This document shows positions 17,905 to 28,000 of a stretch of DNA of 64,000 bases, piece after piece. The DNA is from Cetobacterium sp050033475. GTDB lineage: Bacteria > Fusobacteriota > Fusobacteriia > Fusobacteriales > Fusobacteriaceae. Within the stretch, counting starts at the first letter, position 1; every line of letters starts with the position of its first letter. Position numbers and translations under genes: made by a program. Below the pieces are notes generated by a model. That model was given only the letters and a program-made list of their open reading frames with translations, was not told the DNA's origin and searched no databases. Location of the stretch: contig NZ_CP188323.1 in the NCBI RefSeq assembly GCF_050033475.1, positions 52,668 to 116,667 of the forward strand. Direction: 5' to 3'.

Positions 17905-20712
17905 ATGAACTTAGAAATTGAAAAATCACTTATAAATAAAAATATAAATTCCTTTGACCACACTCCACAAATAGTGGTAAATGGAAATTCAAAAGGAATA
18001 AAAAATAAAATTAAGGATATTTTAAGAAAATCTCAAAGGGTGGATATAGCCGTAAGCTATGCTGTGTGGTCAGGGTTGTCTTTAATCCTTGAAGACTTAA
18101 AAAAATTTGATGGGAAAAGTAGAATAATCATAACCACAGAGGGACTGGTAACAGATATAAAATCCTTAGAAACTTTGAAGAATTTAGAAATAACATCTAA
18201 GGTATATGATCCTCAAATGGGAGATATGGGATTTCATTTGAAAAGCTATTTTGGAGAGGGGTTAAAGGAAAATATTATTTTAGTAGGAAGTTCTAATATA
18301 TCCCTAAGAGCCTTTGGTCTTGTACATGAAATGGGGATTGAAGTTAAAGCTAGTAAAGAAGGGAAAATTGTAGAGGAATATGTAAATACCTTTGAAGAAA
18401 TTTGGAATGATAAGTCTTCTAAATTTATTACAGAGGATTTTATAAATCAATATAAGGAAAAATATTATAAAAAAAGAGAACTGAATAAACAGCTACATAA
18501 TTTAAGTTTAAATATAGATGTTGAACCAAACTATATGCAAAGACAAGCTCTAGAAAAATTAAAGGAGTGTAGAGAGGATTTTGACAGAGGACTTGTTATT
18601 GCTGCAACTGGAACAGGGAAAACTTATTTGTCTGCCTTTGATGTGAGAAATTTTGGAGCTAAGAAAGTTTTATTTTTAGTTCATAATAGACTTATTTTAA
18701 CCGAGGCAATTAAGACCTTTAAAAAGGTATTTAAAGGTAAAAAAATATTAGAATTAACTGGAAAAACTACTCTAGAGGAAATTTCAAAGGGAGATTTTAT
18801 TTTTTCCACAGATAAAAGTGCAGAAAAGTTTTTTTATAAAAGTGAAAATTTCCAAAGGGATTATTTTGATTATATTATCTATGATGAAGCTCATAAAATA
18901 GGGGAAACTACCATTTATAGAAATTTAATAGAATGGTTTAAACCTAAATTTACTTTGGGAATCACAGCAACTCCAGAAAGAAGTGATAATCCTAAATATC
19001 TTTTCGAAGTATTTAAATACAATGTTCCCTATGAAATTCGTCTGTTGGATGCTCTAGAACATCAATTGATTTGTCCTTTTACATATTATGGATATAATAT
19101 TCAAGAAAAGCTTTTGAAATCTAAGGAAAGATTTAATATAGAAAATTTAGGAATATATTTAAAAAATCTTATTCTAGAAAAGGGGCACTATGGGGAGCAT
19201 TTAAAGGGAATAGTATTTTGTAGAGATGTTCAAGAGGCCAAGGAATTGTCTGAAGAGTTCAATAAATTGGACATACCAAGTTTTTGTGCAAGTGGAGAAG
19301 GGATCAATAGGGATGAGATTGAAGAGGCTATTTTAAGTTTAAAATCAAATGATGGAAAAGATGTTCAGATGATCTGTGTGGTTGATAGATTTAATGAGGG
19401 AGTGGATATTCCTCAGGTCAATACAATTATTATGCTTAGAAACACAACTTCTTCAATAATTTATTTGCAACAATTGGGAAGAGGACTTAGAAAAACAGAG
19501 GATCCTCATAAATATGTAACTATTTTTGATATAATTGGAAATTCTAAAAATAATTATTCCATTGCAGAGGTTTTAACAGGAAATACAACAGTTGATAAAA
19601 GAAAATTATTTTATCATGCCAATACTAAATTTAATAATGTATCGCCCTTTATAAATGTAGAAATTGAAAAGGAAGCCATGGAAAAAATAATCAAATCCAT
19701 TTCAAAGGATTTCAAGGTGGAAAATCGTTTAAAGAAAAAATTTAAAGAGGAGCTATATAGATTTAAAGAAATTCCAACCCTATTGGAATTATATAAAAAT
19801 CCAAATTTTAAGGAGCTAGAGCTTTTACAATTACTTTGTAGAAATTTTTATGATGTTTTTCAAGATAGATATGTTGAAAAATATGAAATAAAAAAAGATA
19901 GTAATTTCCTATCTAAATTTTTTACATTTATAAGTCAATTTGTTTTAAGAGCCTATGATAAGAAAACTCTTTGTGACTATAGTAATCTTTTAAAAGGTGA
20001 GATTTCCTCCAATGAAACTCTAATTAAAATTTTAGCTCATAAGGATGATTATGAAAATAATATTCCCAGTGCTATAAAAAGTGATTATTACAATGAAAAG
20101 TATAAATTTCCAAAAGTTTTTTCATATGAAAAGGAAAAAATATTTTTAAATGATAAAATAATAGAAAAGTTAAAAGAAGAAAAGGCCTATGAATTATTCT
20201 TAGAGCATATTGAATTAATAGAATATCTAGGAAAATTTCATGAATATAAAATGAAAACCTTTAGTTTAATTGACAAGGGAGAATTTCTTTTTAATTCTGG
20301 ATCTACAGATTGTTATATGAATGCCATAGGAGAGCGAATAGATAAGGAGAAGAAGAGAGTTTACTGTCCCATTACAATCTCAGAAAAGGAAACTTTCCAT
20401 AACAATTCAATTTTAGGAACAGATAGGATTATTTATTTTACAAAAACTTCCGACAAAGAAGAACAAGCTAATAATAAAATAAAAGAACTTATAAATGAGG
20501 ATTACGAATTTTATTTAGGAGTTAGATTTCCACATCTTCAATATGGATCTACGTCCTTATTTTATATGGGAAAGGTTGAAATTACAGAAAAACCTATTTT
20601 AAATATTACGGATAAGGGCAAATATAATCATATTCTTAATTTTAAATTAGAAGAAAAAATACCTGAGGAACTTTTGCAATATAAATCCTTAGAGGATAGT
20701 AAGGAGAATTAA
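17905..20712 (+). CDS. PLD-like domain / superfamily 2 helicase / DUF3427 protein
   Basis: A 935-residue fusion. Residues 30-170 form a phospholipase-D-like nuclease domain with a single HxK motif (HLK at 111-113 with GSSN at 128-131). Residues 205-560 form an SF2 helicase core: Walker A AATGTGKT (233-240), DEAH (327-330), GITATP near 351, and QQLGRGLRK near 522. The C-terminal 330 residues match DUF3427, ending with the LGVRFPHLQYGS block. This architecture is known in bacteria, often near mobile or defence loci, with unknown substrate; it is probably a DNA-processing enzyme. A NUDIX gene starts 1 nt after its stop codon. Confidence 0.88.
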   Translation: MNLEIEKSLINKNINSFDHTPQIVVNGNSKGIKNKIKDILRKSQRVDIAVSYAVWSGLSLILEDLKKFDGKSRIIITTEGLVTDIKSLETLKNLEITSKVYDPQMGDMGFHLKSYFGEGLKENIILVGSSNISLRAFGLVHEMGIEVKASKEGKIVEEYVNTFEEIWNDKSSKFITEDFINQYKEKYYKKRELNKQLHNLSLNIDVEPNYMQRQALEKLKECREDFDRGLVIAATGTGKTYLSAFDVRNFGAKKVLFLVHNRLILTEAIKTFKKVFKGKKILELTGKTTLEEISKGDFIFSTDKSAEKFFYKSENFQRDYFDYIIYDEAHKIGETTIYRNLIEWFKPKFTLGITATPERSDNPKYLFEVFKYNVPYEIRLLDALEHQLICPFTYYGYNIQEKLLKSKERFNIENLGIYLKNLILEKGHYGEHLKGIVFCRDVQEAKELSEEFNKLDIPSFCASGEGINRDEIEEAILSLKSNDGKDVQMICVVDRFNEGVDIPQVNTIIMLRNTTSSIIYLQQLGRGLRKTEDPHKYVTIFDIIGNSKNNYSIAEVLTGNTTVDKRKLFYHANTKFNNVSPFINVEIEKEAMEKIIKSISKDFKVENRLKKKFKEELYRFKEIPTLLELYKNPNFKELELLQLLCRNFYDVFQDRYVEKYEIKKDSNFLSKFFTFISQFVLRAYDKKTLCDYSNLLKGEISSNETLIKILAHKDDYENNIPSAIKSDYYNEKYKFPKVFSYEKEKIFLNDKIIEKLKEEKAYELFLEHIELIEYLGKFHEYKMKTFSLIDKGEFLFNSGSTDCYMNAIGERIDKEKKRVYCPITISEKETFHNNSILGTDRIIYFTKTSDKEEQANNKIKELINEDYEFYLGVRFPHLQYGSTSLFYMGKVEITEKPILNITDKGKYNHILNFKLEEKIPEELLQYKSLEDSKEN

Positions 20713-20713
20713 A

Positions 20714-21115
20714 ATGAAAAAAATCTTAAAGGTAGTTGGTGGAATAATAGAAAATTCTAAAAAACAAATTTTATGTGCATTAAGACCGGAAAATAAAAAT
20801 CTTGGAAATATGTGGGAATTCCCAGGAGGAAAGATTGAAGAGGGAGAATCCTGTGAGGAAGCCTTAAAAAGAGAGCTTTTTGAGGAGCTCAATATTAAGG
20901 TAAAAAATCTAGAGTATTATTCTAATTCTATAAAGGAATATGAGGATGTTATTATAGATTTAACCTGCTATAAATGTGAGATTGAAAAGGAAGAGAATTT
21001 GAAATTATTAGAGCACAGGGCTTTCTTGTGGTTAGAAAGAAAAAATTTAAATTCTTTAAAATGGGTTCCAACAGATATTACTATAATGGAAAATTTAATT
21101 TTAGAAAGTAAATAG
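20714..21115 (+). CDS. NUDIX hydrolase (MutT/8-oxo-dGTP diphosphatase-like)
   Basis: A 133-residue NUDIX protein. The NUDIX box is complete: GGKIEEGESCEEALKREL (38-55) continuing to EELNI (57-61), following WEFP, a MutT-type arrangement. It begins 1 nt after the stop of the helicase gene, so the two are translationally coupled. MutT-like enzymes remove oxidised nucleotides such as 8-oxo-dGTP; the coupling hints at a nucleotide or DNA-end substrate related to the helicase. A terminator follows. Confidence 0.88.
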   Translation: MKKILKVVGGIIENSKKQILCALRPENKNLGNMWEFPGGKIEEGESCEEALKRELFEELNIKVKNLEYYSNSIKEYEDVIIDLTCYKCEIEKEENLKLLEHRAFLWLERKNLNSLKWVPTDITIMENLILESK

Positions 21116-21120
21116 ATAGA

Positions 21121-21162
21121 AAAAGAGCTAGAGAAATTGTAATCTTCTGGCTCTTTTATATT
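21121..21162 (+). terminator. Terminator of the helicase-NUDIX operon
   Basis: AAAAGAGCTAGA (21121-21132) pairs with TCTGGCTCTTTT (21146-21157), one G-U pair, then a T-rich tail. Confidence 0.8.
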
Positions 21163-21167
21163 TTAAT

Positions 21168-21202
21168 AAAAAAAAAGTCCTACTTCACAATGGAAATAGG
21201 AC
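21168..21202 (-). terminator. Terminator of the cold shock gene
   Basis: On the minus strand GTCCTA (21197-21202) pairs with TAGGAC (21177-21182), extended by TTTCC/GAAG pairs, followed by nine T residues. Confidence 0.85.
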
Positions 21203-21216
21203 AATATATTTTGTAA

Positions 21217-21414
21217 TTATCTAGCTACGATGTTCTCAGCTTGTAATCCTCTGTCACCTTTAACAACGTCGAATTCAACCTCTTCGTTTTCTCTTAAAGT
21301 TTTGAATCCATCTTTTTTGATTTGAGAGAAGTGTGCGAATACATCTTTCCCGTCCTCACCAGTGATAAATCCAAATCCTTTTTCTTCGTTAAACCATTTT
21401 ACTGTACCTTTCAT
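21217..21414 (-). CDS. cspA: Cold shock protein (CspA family)
   Basis: A 65-residue single cold-shock domain starting MKGTVKWFNEEKGFGFI, with the RNP1 motif KGFGFI and RNP2 VFAHF. It binds single-stranded RNA and DNA and acts as an RNA chaperone. The mRNA leader appears long (about 110-130 nt), as is usual for cold-regulated csp genes. Monocistronic, with its own terminator. Confidence 0.95.
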   Translation of the reverse strand: MKGTVKWFNEEKGFGFITGEDGKDVFAHFSQIKKDGFKTLRENEEVEFDVVKGDRGLQAENIVAR

Positions 21415-21827
21415 TTAAGTACCTCCATTAATTTTAATTGTTAGTGTCTACCCATCCATCAATATCATTTCAAAGAAGTACTCCGTAAAATAGTTCTTTT
21501 AAATCTCATACATCCGTGTTGCATCTTCACTACTCAATTAGTATAACATAATTGTGACAAAAAGTATACTTTTTATTTTTGAAATAATTTTAAATTTAAA
21601 TTAAAAAATAAAAACCTAGAAATTTTAAGATTTTTTAAGAATAAATATACTTATAATTCTTGCAAATAAAAAAAAAGATTCATTTTTATTAGTAATTATT
21701 CAAATCATTAATTCCTCCTGGATATATAAGTTAATAGAATTTACTTTATTTCTTTGACTTTGTCAATAAATAGATCCATAATATAATATGGAATATTTCT
21801 ATTTAAAAATTGAAGAGGGTGATGATA
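21415..21827. promoter_or_regulatory. csp leader/promoter region and spacer
   Basis: On the minus strand a TATACT -10 box lies about 110 nt before the csp ATG, just downstream of the 16-bp perfect palindrome AAAAAGTATACTTTTT near 21562-21577. Between them and the ATG is a long untranslated leader. No good -35 is visible. The rest, up to the start at 21828, is an AT-rich spacer without a recognisable gene. Confidence 0.5.
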
Positions 21828-22676
21828 TTGTTTAATAAGGATCTAAAGGAAACAGCCATAAGACGGGTAAAAAGAGCGGCTAGAGAATATGAAGCTGAAT
21901 TTGAAAATGTAAATAATAAATCTATAGAACTTTTTGAGTTAAAAACTAAAAGTAAAAATGAAATAATTATACCTGTGGAAAATTTTATAAATAAATTAGC
22001 AAATTCTCCAAAGGAATTTGAAAAATCCATAGGTGAATTGAATCATGAATTTCAAAATTTTAAAAATGAGATAAAAAGATTAGAAATGGATGCTCAGAAT
22101 ACAGAATTTCAAATGGGAGGAAATGCTGCAGCAGGTATTGCAGCTGGACTTGGGGCTGCGGCTCTATTGCCTACAGGAGCTATGGCAGTAGCTACAACCT
22201 TTGGAGTGGCTTCTACTGGAACAGCAATATCAGCTCTTTCAGGAGCTGCTGCAACAAATGCAGCCTTAGCTTGGCTTGGTGGAGGAGCTTTAGTCGCTGG
22301 TGGGGGAGGAATGGCAGCTGGATCAGCTCTATTGGCTTTGGCAGGACCTATCGGTTGGGGAATTGCAGGAACTGGAATAATAGGAGCTGGATTATTTGCT
22401 TCTTCTAAAAATAAAAAAATAGCAGAGGAAGCCAATGAACAAAGATACGAAATAGAGTTAGGAATAAAAAAATTAAAATTAAATATAGAAAAAATTAATG
22501 GTTTTATACAATTAATTAATGACCATAATATAGGAATAAAACAGATTCTAAGAAAGTTAGAAATTACTGCTCCAAAAAATTATAAAGATTATTCTATTGA
22601 AGAAAAACATATGTTAGCAGCTTTAATCAACCATGTGGAAGGATTGGCTAAATTGATAAATAAAAAGGTAGTGTAG
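21828..22676 (+). CDS. Glycine-zipper membrane protein, first gene of an unknown two-gene operon
   Basis: About 282 residues. The TTG at 21828 is chosen because AGAGGGTGAT (21814-21823) is a good ribosome site for it; upstream ATG/GTG codons sit inside that site. Order: charged coiled-coil helices (1-95), a 110-residue Gly/Ala-rich region with GxxxG repeats (GNAAAGIAAGLGAAALLPTG to GIIGAGLF), then another coiled coil. Such glycine zippers insert into or perforate membranes. No enzyme motif is visible. It is followed 3 nt later by a second glycine-zipper gene. I do not recognise a named family. Confidence 0.75.
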   Translation: MFNKDLKETAIRRVKRAAREYEAEFENVNNKSIELFELKTKSKNEIIIPVENFINKLANSPKEFEKSIGELNHEFQNFKNEIKRLEMDAQNTEFQMGGNAAAGIAAGLGAAALLPTGAMAVATTFGVASTGTAISALSGAAATNAALAWLGGGALVAGGGGMAAGSALLALAGPIGWGIAGTGIIGAGLFASSKNKKIAEEANEQRYEIELGIKKLKLNIEKINGFIQLINDHNIGIKQILRKLEITAPKNYKDYSIEEKHMLAALINHVEGLAKLINKKVV

Positions 22677-22679
22677 CCC

Positions 22680-24089
22680 ATGAAGACAGCTATAAAAGAT
22701 CAAGTTACTGGAGCTATAATTAATGATTACAACCAGCGACGTATTTTAAATGAAATCAATGAATTGAGTCTGCAGGATAAAGCTTTTTTTAATGCTCTAC
22801 ATGAAATGAATTCCGTGAGAGAATTTATAATTAAACCTGAAAATATATTAGGTAGTGACAAAACTAAACATGGAGAAATAGCAGAGCAAGTGGAAGTGGG
22901 AATAACTAGGGCTAAGGATATATTGAATAGGAAATCTCCCACTGCAACCTTTGAAGGTGTTGGAAGAACGGCTCCAGAGGATTATTTAAAAAATGATATA
23001 AAGGTGCAATCTAAATTTATAAATGGAGCAAATAATAATTTAAAAAGTGTATTAGACCACATGGACAAATATAAAAATTTCGGTAGAGATGACTCTTACT
23101 ATGAAATTCCTAGGGATAACCAAGAAATAATAGAAAAGGTTTTAAATGGAGAGAAAGTTGAGGGGTTAAAATCTAGCACCCAAAAAGCAATATTAGAAAA
23201 AGTAAGAAAAATCGAAGAAGAAAGTGGAAAATCTTATTTTGAAGTTGTAAGGCCAGCAAAATCAAATTATTCAGATGTTCAAAGGGGAACCGTTGAAAAA
23301 ACTATAAATAAATATGAAAAAGATTTAAAAAAAGATAATAATATAAAAAAAGAAGACATAAGAAAAGAGTATAAACCTGGATTCAATGATGGACTAAAAG
23401 CTTCTCTTTATGGGGCTTTATTTGGAGCTGGAACTTCACTTACAATCAATTTATATAAAAATAGAGAAAAATTAATTAAAGGTGAACTTACCATGGAACA
23501 TTGGCAAGAAATTGGTATAACAACAATTAAAGATGGGTCCAGTGCTGGAGTAACAGGTGGTATTATTTATGGATTGACAAATTATGCTGAAATGAGTGCT
23601 CCCTTTGCCGCAGCAGTTGTAAGTGCCACCAAGGGAGTAGCTTCCTTAGTAAATGATTATTCTAAGGGAAATATAACTGAAGAGGAACTGATAGAGCTTG
23701 GTATTATAGTCTGTAGCGAAAGTGCCATAGTTGCTTTAGGAGCATCCATAGGACAGACAATTATTCCTATCCCCATCCTTGGTGCAGTGATTGGATCCAT
23801 AGCAGGTTCAATGGTTAATACTATGTTAAATTTTAATAAAAAAACTGGAACTGCTATTGAAAGAGAAATGAACCAAGCCATGGAAAAATTAAATAAAGAG
23901 TATCAATATATGGTTTTAAGAATCCAAAAACAATATGAGGCTCTTGGAGACCTATTAAGTGCAGCTTTTAATGTAGAAAATAATTTGCAATTATTAAATG
24001 GAAGTATTAAGGTTGCCTATAGTTTTGGAGTTGAAAAAGATAAAATTATATATACATTGGATGACTTAGATGATTTTATGACAAAATAA
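22680..24089 (+). CDS. Large glycine-zipper protein with a possible nuclease-like N-terminal domain
   Basis: A 469-residue protein of no family I can name. The N-terminal 230 residues carry conserved-looking blocks KHGEIAEQVEVG (63-74), FEGVGRTAPEDYL (88-100) and IKVQSKFINGANN (104-116). The E...D...QxK spacing resembles a QxK-type PD-(D/E)XK nuclease core (inference only). The C-terminal half has three hydrophobic Gly-rich segments (GLKASLYGALFGAGTSL, SAGVTGGIIYGLTNY, IPILGAVIGSIAGSMVNTML) likely to enter a membrane. Co-transcribed with the preceding glycine-zipper gene. A defence or toxin role is a hypothesis. Confidence 0.7.
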   Translation: MKTAIKDQVTGAIINDYNQRRILNEINELSLQDKAFFNALHEMNSVREFIIKPENILGSDKTKHGEIAEQVEVGITRAKDILNRKSPTATFEGVGRTAPEDYLKNDIKVQSKFINGANNNLKSVLDHMDKYKNFGRDDSYYEIPRDNQEIIEKVLNGEKVEGLKSSTQKAILEKVRKIEEESGKSYFEVVRPAKSNYSDVQRGTVEKTINKYEKDLKKDNNIKKEDIRKEYKPGFNDGLKASLYGALFGAGTSLTINLYKNREKLIKGELTMEHWQEIGITTIKDGSSAGVTGGIIYGLTNYAEMSAPFAAAVVSATKGVASLVNDYSKGNITEEELIELGIIVCSESAIVALGASIGQTIIPIPILGAVIGSIAGSMVNTMLNFNKKTGTAIEREMNQAMEKLNKEYQYMVLRIQKQYEALGDLLSAAFNVENNLQLLNGSIKVAYSFGVEKDKIIYTLDDLDDFMTK

Positions 24090-24140
24090 ATATTCTAAAA
24101 CCCTTAATTAATGGGAGTTTTTAAATATAAGAGAAGTTAT

Positions 24141-24319
24141 AGTTTAAAGTATAATTTCTGAACATCTCATTATTTAAGCGTTTGAAGCCACAGTCTAAAA
24201 AGCCTTTAAATAACATGGGTCATACTTTATGTCAAAACCTTGTAAGACAATGGATTATAGGGCAAATAAAGAGGTCAAAAAAACCAGGAATTTTAAAAAT
24301 CTTGGTTTTTTTATTTTTT
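24141..24319. repeat. Dispersed 180-bp intergenic element, copy 1
   Basis: It aligns without gaps to 48661-48839 at a constant offset of 24520. The most conserved parts are TATAATTTCTGAA (24150-24162), CTAAAAAGCCTTTAAAT (24195-24211), the stretch 24231-24272 containing GTCAAAACCTTGTAAGACAA, and the 3' hairpin AAAACCAGGA/TCTTGGTTTT (24280-24309) with a T-rich tail. It could be a small RNA gene with its own TATAAT-like box and terminator, or the remains of a mobile element end. It also terminates the preceding operon. Confidence 0.7.
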
Positions 24320-24340
24320 AGACTATTTTTTAGATAAAAT

Positions 24341-24368
24341 TTGAAAAATTTTAGGTATAAGGTATAAT
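24341..24368 (+). promoter_or_regulatory. Promoter of the DUF2628 gene
   Basis: TTGAAA (24341-24346) and TATAAT (24363-24368) are separated by 16 nt, about 70 nt upstream of the ATG. Confidence 0.65.
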
Positions 24369-24440
24369 ACTAGCACTGAAAGAAGTATTATAGATAAACT
24401 GCAATTTTAGAATTCAAGAGAAAGAAAAGGGAGAGTAGAA

Positions 24441-24935
24441 ATGAGCAATTACATAACATCAAATCAAAAAAATAAGGAATTTTTAGAAAGTAACGAAGAC
24501 GATTTATTAAAATATATTGATAAAAAAGGAGAATATTATCTGAATATTTTTAAAGGACCAAAAAATAAAATCAATTTTTGTGCCTTATTTTTAGGACCTT
24601 TATGGATGGGTTATAGAAAAATGTATTTTGAAACATTTATTCTTGGTTGCTTAGTTTCGTTATTGGGATTTTTAGCAATGATCTATGAGTTCTTTTCTTT
24701 AACAGAAATCTCTAGTTTAACTATTAGAAGTTTGAACTATGCTTTAATGGGGTTAATGGGATTCTTTGGTAACTATATCTATTTTTTATCTTTGAAAAGA
24801 AGAATAACTAAAAATGAGGAAAAAATAGGAGTTTCAAAAATAGGTATCTTATATGGATTTATTTTGGGTGCTCTAATGCCAGTGGTTTTTGCAGGAATAA
24901 CTGGAGTTATTTTAATGGTTTTATTAAGAGGTTAA
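24441..24935 (+). CDS. DUF2628 domain membrane protein
   Basis: A 164-residue protein with a soluble N-terminus (about 45 residues) followed by NFCALFLGPLWMGYRKMYFE (46-65), the hallmark of DUF2628, then three to four membrane segments. Function unknown; related proteins sit in the inner membrane. An AAGGGAGAG ribosome site and a good promoter precede it. Single gene, followed by a CCAGGAA hairpin. Confidence 0.8.
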   Translation: MSNYITSNQKNKEFLESNEDDLLKYIDKKGEYYLNIFKGPKNKINFCALFLGPLWMGYRKMYFETFILGCLVSLLGFLAMIYEFFSLTEISSLTIRSLNYALMGLMGFFGNYIYFLSLKRRITKNEEKIGVSKIGILYGFILGALMPVVFAGITGVILMVLLRG

Positions 24936-24971
24936 TATGAAATTTGTAAAAAAATATCTAAATAATTAAAA

Positions 24972-25000
24972 AACCAGGAAATATAAATTCCTGGTTAATT
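24972..25000. terminator. Terminator (CCAGGAA hairpin) between DUF2628 and hsdR
   Basis: AACCAGGAA (24972-24980) pairs with TTCCTGGTT (24988-24996). The longer T run is on the minus strand, so it mainly ends the hsd operon. Confidence 0.8.
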
Positions 25001-25004
25001 TTAT

Positions 25005-28000
25005 TTATAATAATGTTTCCTCACACATTAATTTAGCTTGTTTTAAAACTAAATCAGTTGCATCCTCTGTGTCTTCAGGTGGATATCCGTATTTTCTAAG
25101 AAGTCTTCTTATGGATTTTCTCATTTGAGCCTGTATACTTTCCTTATCATACCAATCTATGGTCATATTTTTTCTAATAGTATCTGCTAACTCCTTTGTT
25201 ATTTGTATAAGAATGTCATCTCCTAACATCTCTTTTACCTTTTCATCTCGAGTTAAAGCATCATAGAAAGCTATCTCATCCTCTGTCAGTCCTAAAGAAT
25301 CTCCCTCTTTGTGATTTTCCATAAAATCCTTTGCCATTTTTATAAGCTCTTCCATAATTTCTAAGCTTGTTAAAGCTTTATTTCTATAGGCGTTCATAGC
25401 CTTTTGAAGTCTTTCAGAAAATTTTTCAGCCACAACTATATTTTTTCTGCTAGAATATTTTATTTTTCCCTCAATTAATTTTTTTAGCATTTCCACAGCT
25501 AAGTTTTTATATTTTATTTTTTCAACTTCCTTTAAAAATTCATCAGAAAGAATAGAAACATCAGGAGAATCTAAACCAAGTTGTGAATAAACATCAATAA
25601 CATCTTCTGAAATAATAGTTTTAGCCATTAGAGAAGCTAATCTTTCATTTATTTGAGCTTGAGTTAATTTTTTAGGATTACTTTTATCCTCTGTTTCCAA
25701 TTTAATTAAACTGGCCTTTACAGCCTTAAAATAACTTATTTCATTATTAAGTTCCTGTGCTTTTTTACTTGTTATACATAGAGAATGAGCCTTTCCCAAG
25801 GCTAAAACATGATCTATAAATCTTTTTTTACTTTCAGGTTCAATATTTTCTAAACCTAGAATATAATCCATTCCCTTTATTATAATTCTTGCCCTTTCTA
25901 AGGGACTGTCACTTTTATATTTTGAATAATCAAACCTATGAAAAATTTCTTTGATAATTTCATAATGCTCAATCATTAAGGCCAAGGCTTCTTCTGTATC
26001 TACCCCTGTAGTTTTTTGATCATTGGGAGTGTATTGTTTCAAAGCTTTTTTTAGTGCTTCCCCAATTCCAATATAATCTACAATTAATCCTCCACTTTTA
26101 TCCTTATAAACTCTATTAACCCTTGCAATGGCTTGCATCAAATTATGACCAACCATAGGTTTATCAATGTACATAGTATGCATAGAAGGAACATCAAAAC
26201 CAGTTAACCACATATCTCTAACTATGACAATTTCCAATTCATCCTTATCGTCCTTCATTCTATTAGCTAACTGTTCTCTTTCTTCCTTTGTGGTAAAATG
26301 TTGTTTAAATTCTATTGGGTCCTTGCTAATATCACTGGTCATAATAACTTTTATTTTCCCCTTGCTTTTATTTTCATCATGCCATTGAGGTCTCAATTTT
26401 ATAATTTCATTATATAAATCTACACAAATTTTACGTGACATGGCAACTATCATACATTTTCCAAAGGCATTTTCTCTTCTTGTTTCCCAGTGTTCCATAA
26501 AATCCTGAGCCAAGGTTTTTATTCTATTTTGGGCACCGATGATGGCCTCCATCTTCGTAACATCTTTTTTAGTTCTTTCTACTGTAGATTCCTCTTGTCC
26601 CTCCATAATTTGCCCAAACTCCCTATCCACTTCAGTTAAAAAACCATAGGGAATGTCCAATTTAATAAATCTATTTTCATAATAAATTTTAACAGTAGCT
26701 CCATCCTCCACAGCTCTAGACATATCGTAGGTATCTATATAATTTCCAAAAACTGCAGTTGTAGATTTATCATCAAAATCTATGGGAGTTCCTGTAAATC
26801 CGATATAATTTCCATTAGGCAAAGCATCTCTAACATATTTTGCATAGCCATATTTGCTATTTCCTTCTATATCCATTTTAGCATCCAATCCATATTGAGA
26901 TCTATGGGCTTCATCTGCAATAATAAAAATATCATCTCTCAAGGAAATGGCCTCTATAATCTCTCCTCCCTTTGGAGCAAACTTTTGTATGGTAGAAAAT
27001 ATAATTCCTCCGCTACTTACATTTAAAAGTTCTCTTAGAGTTTCCTTATCATCAGCCTGTTTAGGAGTTTCTACTAGATATCCCTGTGCCTTGGAGAAAG
27101 TTCCAAAAAGTTGATTATCTAAATCATTTCTATCGGTCAAAATAATTATAGTTGGATTATTAAACTTTTTCATAAGTTGCCCTGCATAAAAAGTCATAGT
27201 GAGAGATTTTCCACTTCCTTGAGTATGCCAAACAACTCCGATTTTTCCCTGATTATCCTTGGCTTGAGCAGTTTTTTCCAAAGCCTTTTTAACAGCGAAA
27301 AATTGGTGATATTGAGCTAAAATTTTTATTTTTTCATTTTTTCCCTCTAAAAATAAAATATAATCCTTAGTAAGTTCTAAGATTCTCTCCCTAGAAAGCA
27401 TTCCATGAGTTAAAACTTCCATCATTAAAGAATTGGTATCGGCCACTGTTATTCCATCAATAGATCTAAAACTCATAAATCTTTCTTCATTGGAAGAAAT
27501 TGTTCCAGCCTTGGCATTTACTCCATCACTGATTACAATAAAGGAATTATATTTAAATAAATCTGTAATTTCATATTTATATCTTTCAATCTGAGTGTAG
27601 GCTTCCTTTATTCCAACATTATCGTTGCTTAAGGATTTCAACTCTATAACCACAAGGGGAAGTCCATTTACAAATAAAATTATATCTGGTCTTCTTTTGC
27701 TTCTACCAACTATTGTAAATTGATTTATTGCCAAAAATTCATTGGCTTTGATATTTTTAAAATCTATCAGATAAATTTTTCCTCCAGAACGTTTATTTCC
27801 TTCTTTATCCGTATATTCCCCTATATCTACTCCATTAATTAACATATTGTGAAACTCTTCATTAGCTCTAAGTAAGTTTGGATGAGATAAAAGTAATACC
27901 TTTCTAATTGCTTCTTCCTTAGTTGATTTAGGCATTTCTTTATTTATATTATAAACAGCTTCTCGTAAATTTTCTTCTAATACTACTGAATGATAGTCAT

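Noticed and set aside
22109..22435. Open minus-strand frame opposite the glycine-zipper gene
   Set aside because: It is a Pro/Ala-rich antisense shadow of the Gly/Ala codons, without a ribosome site.
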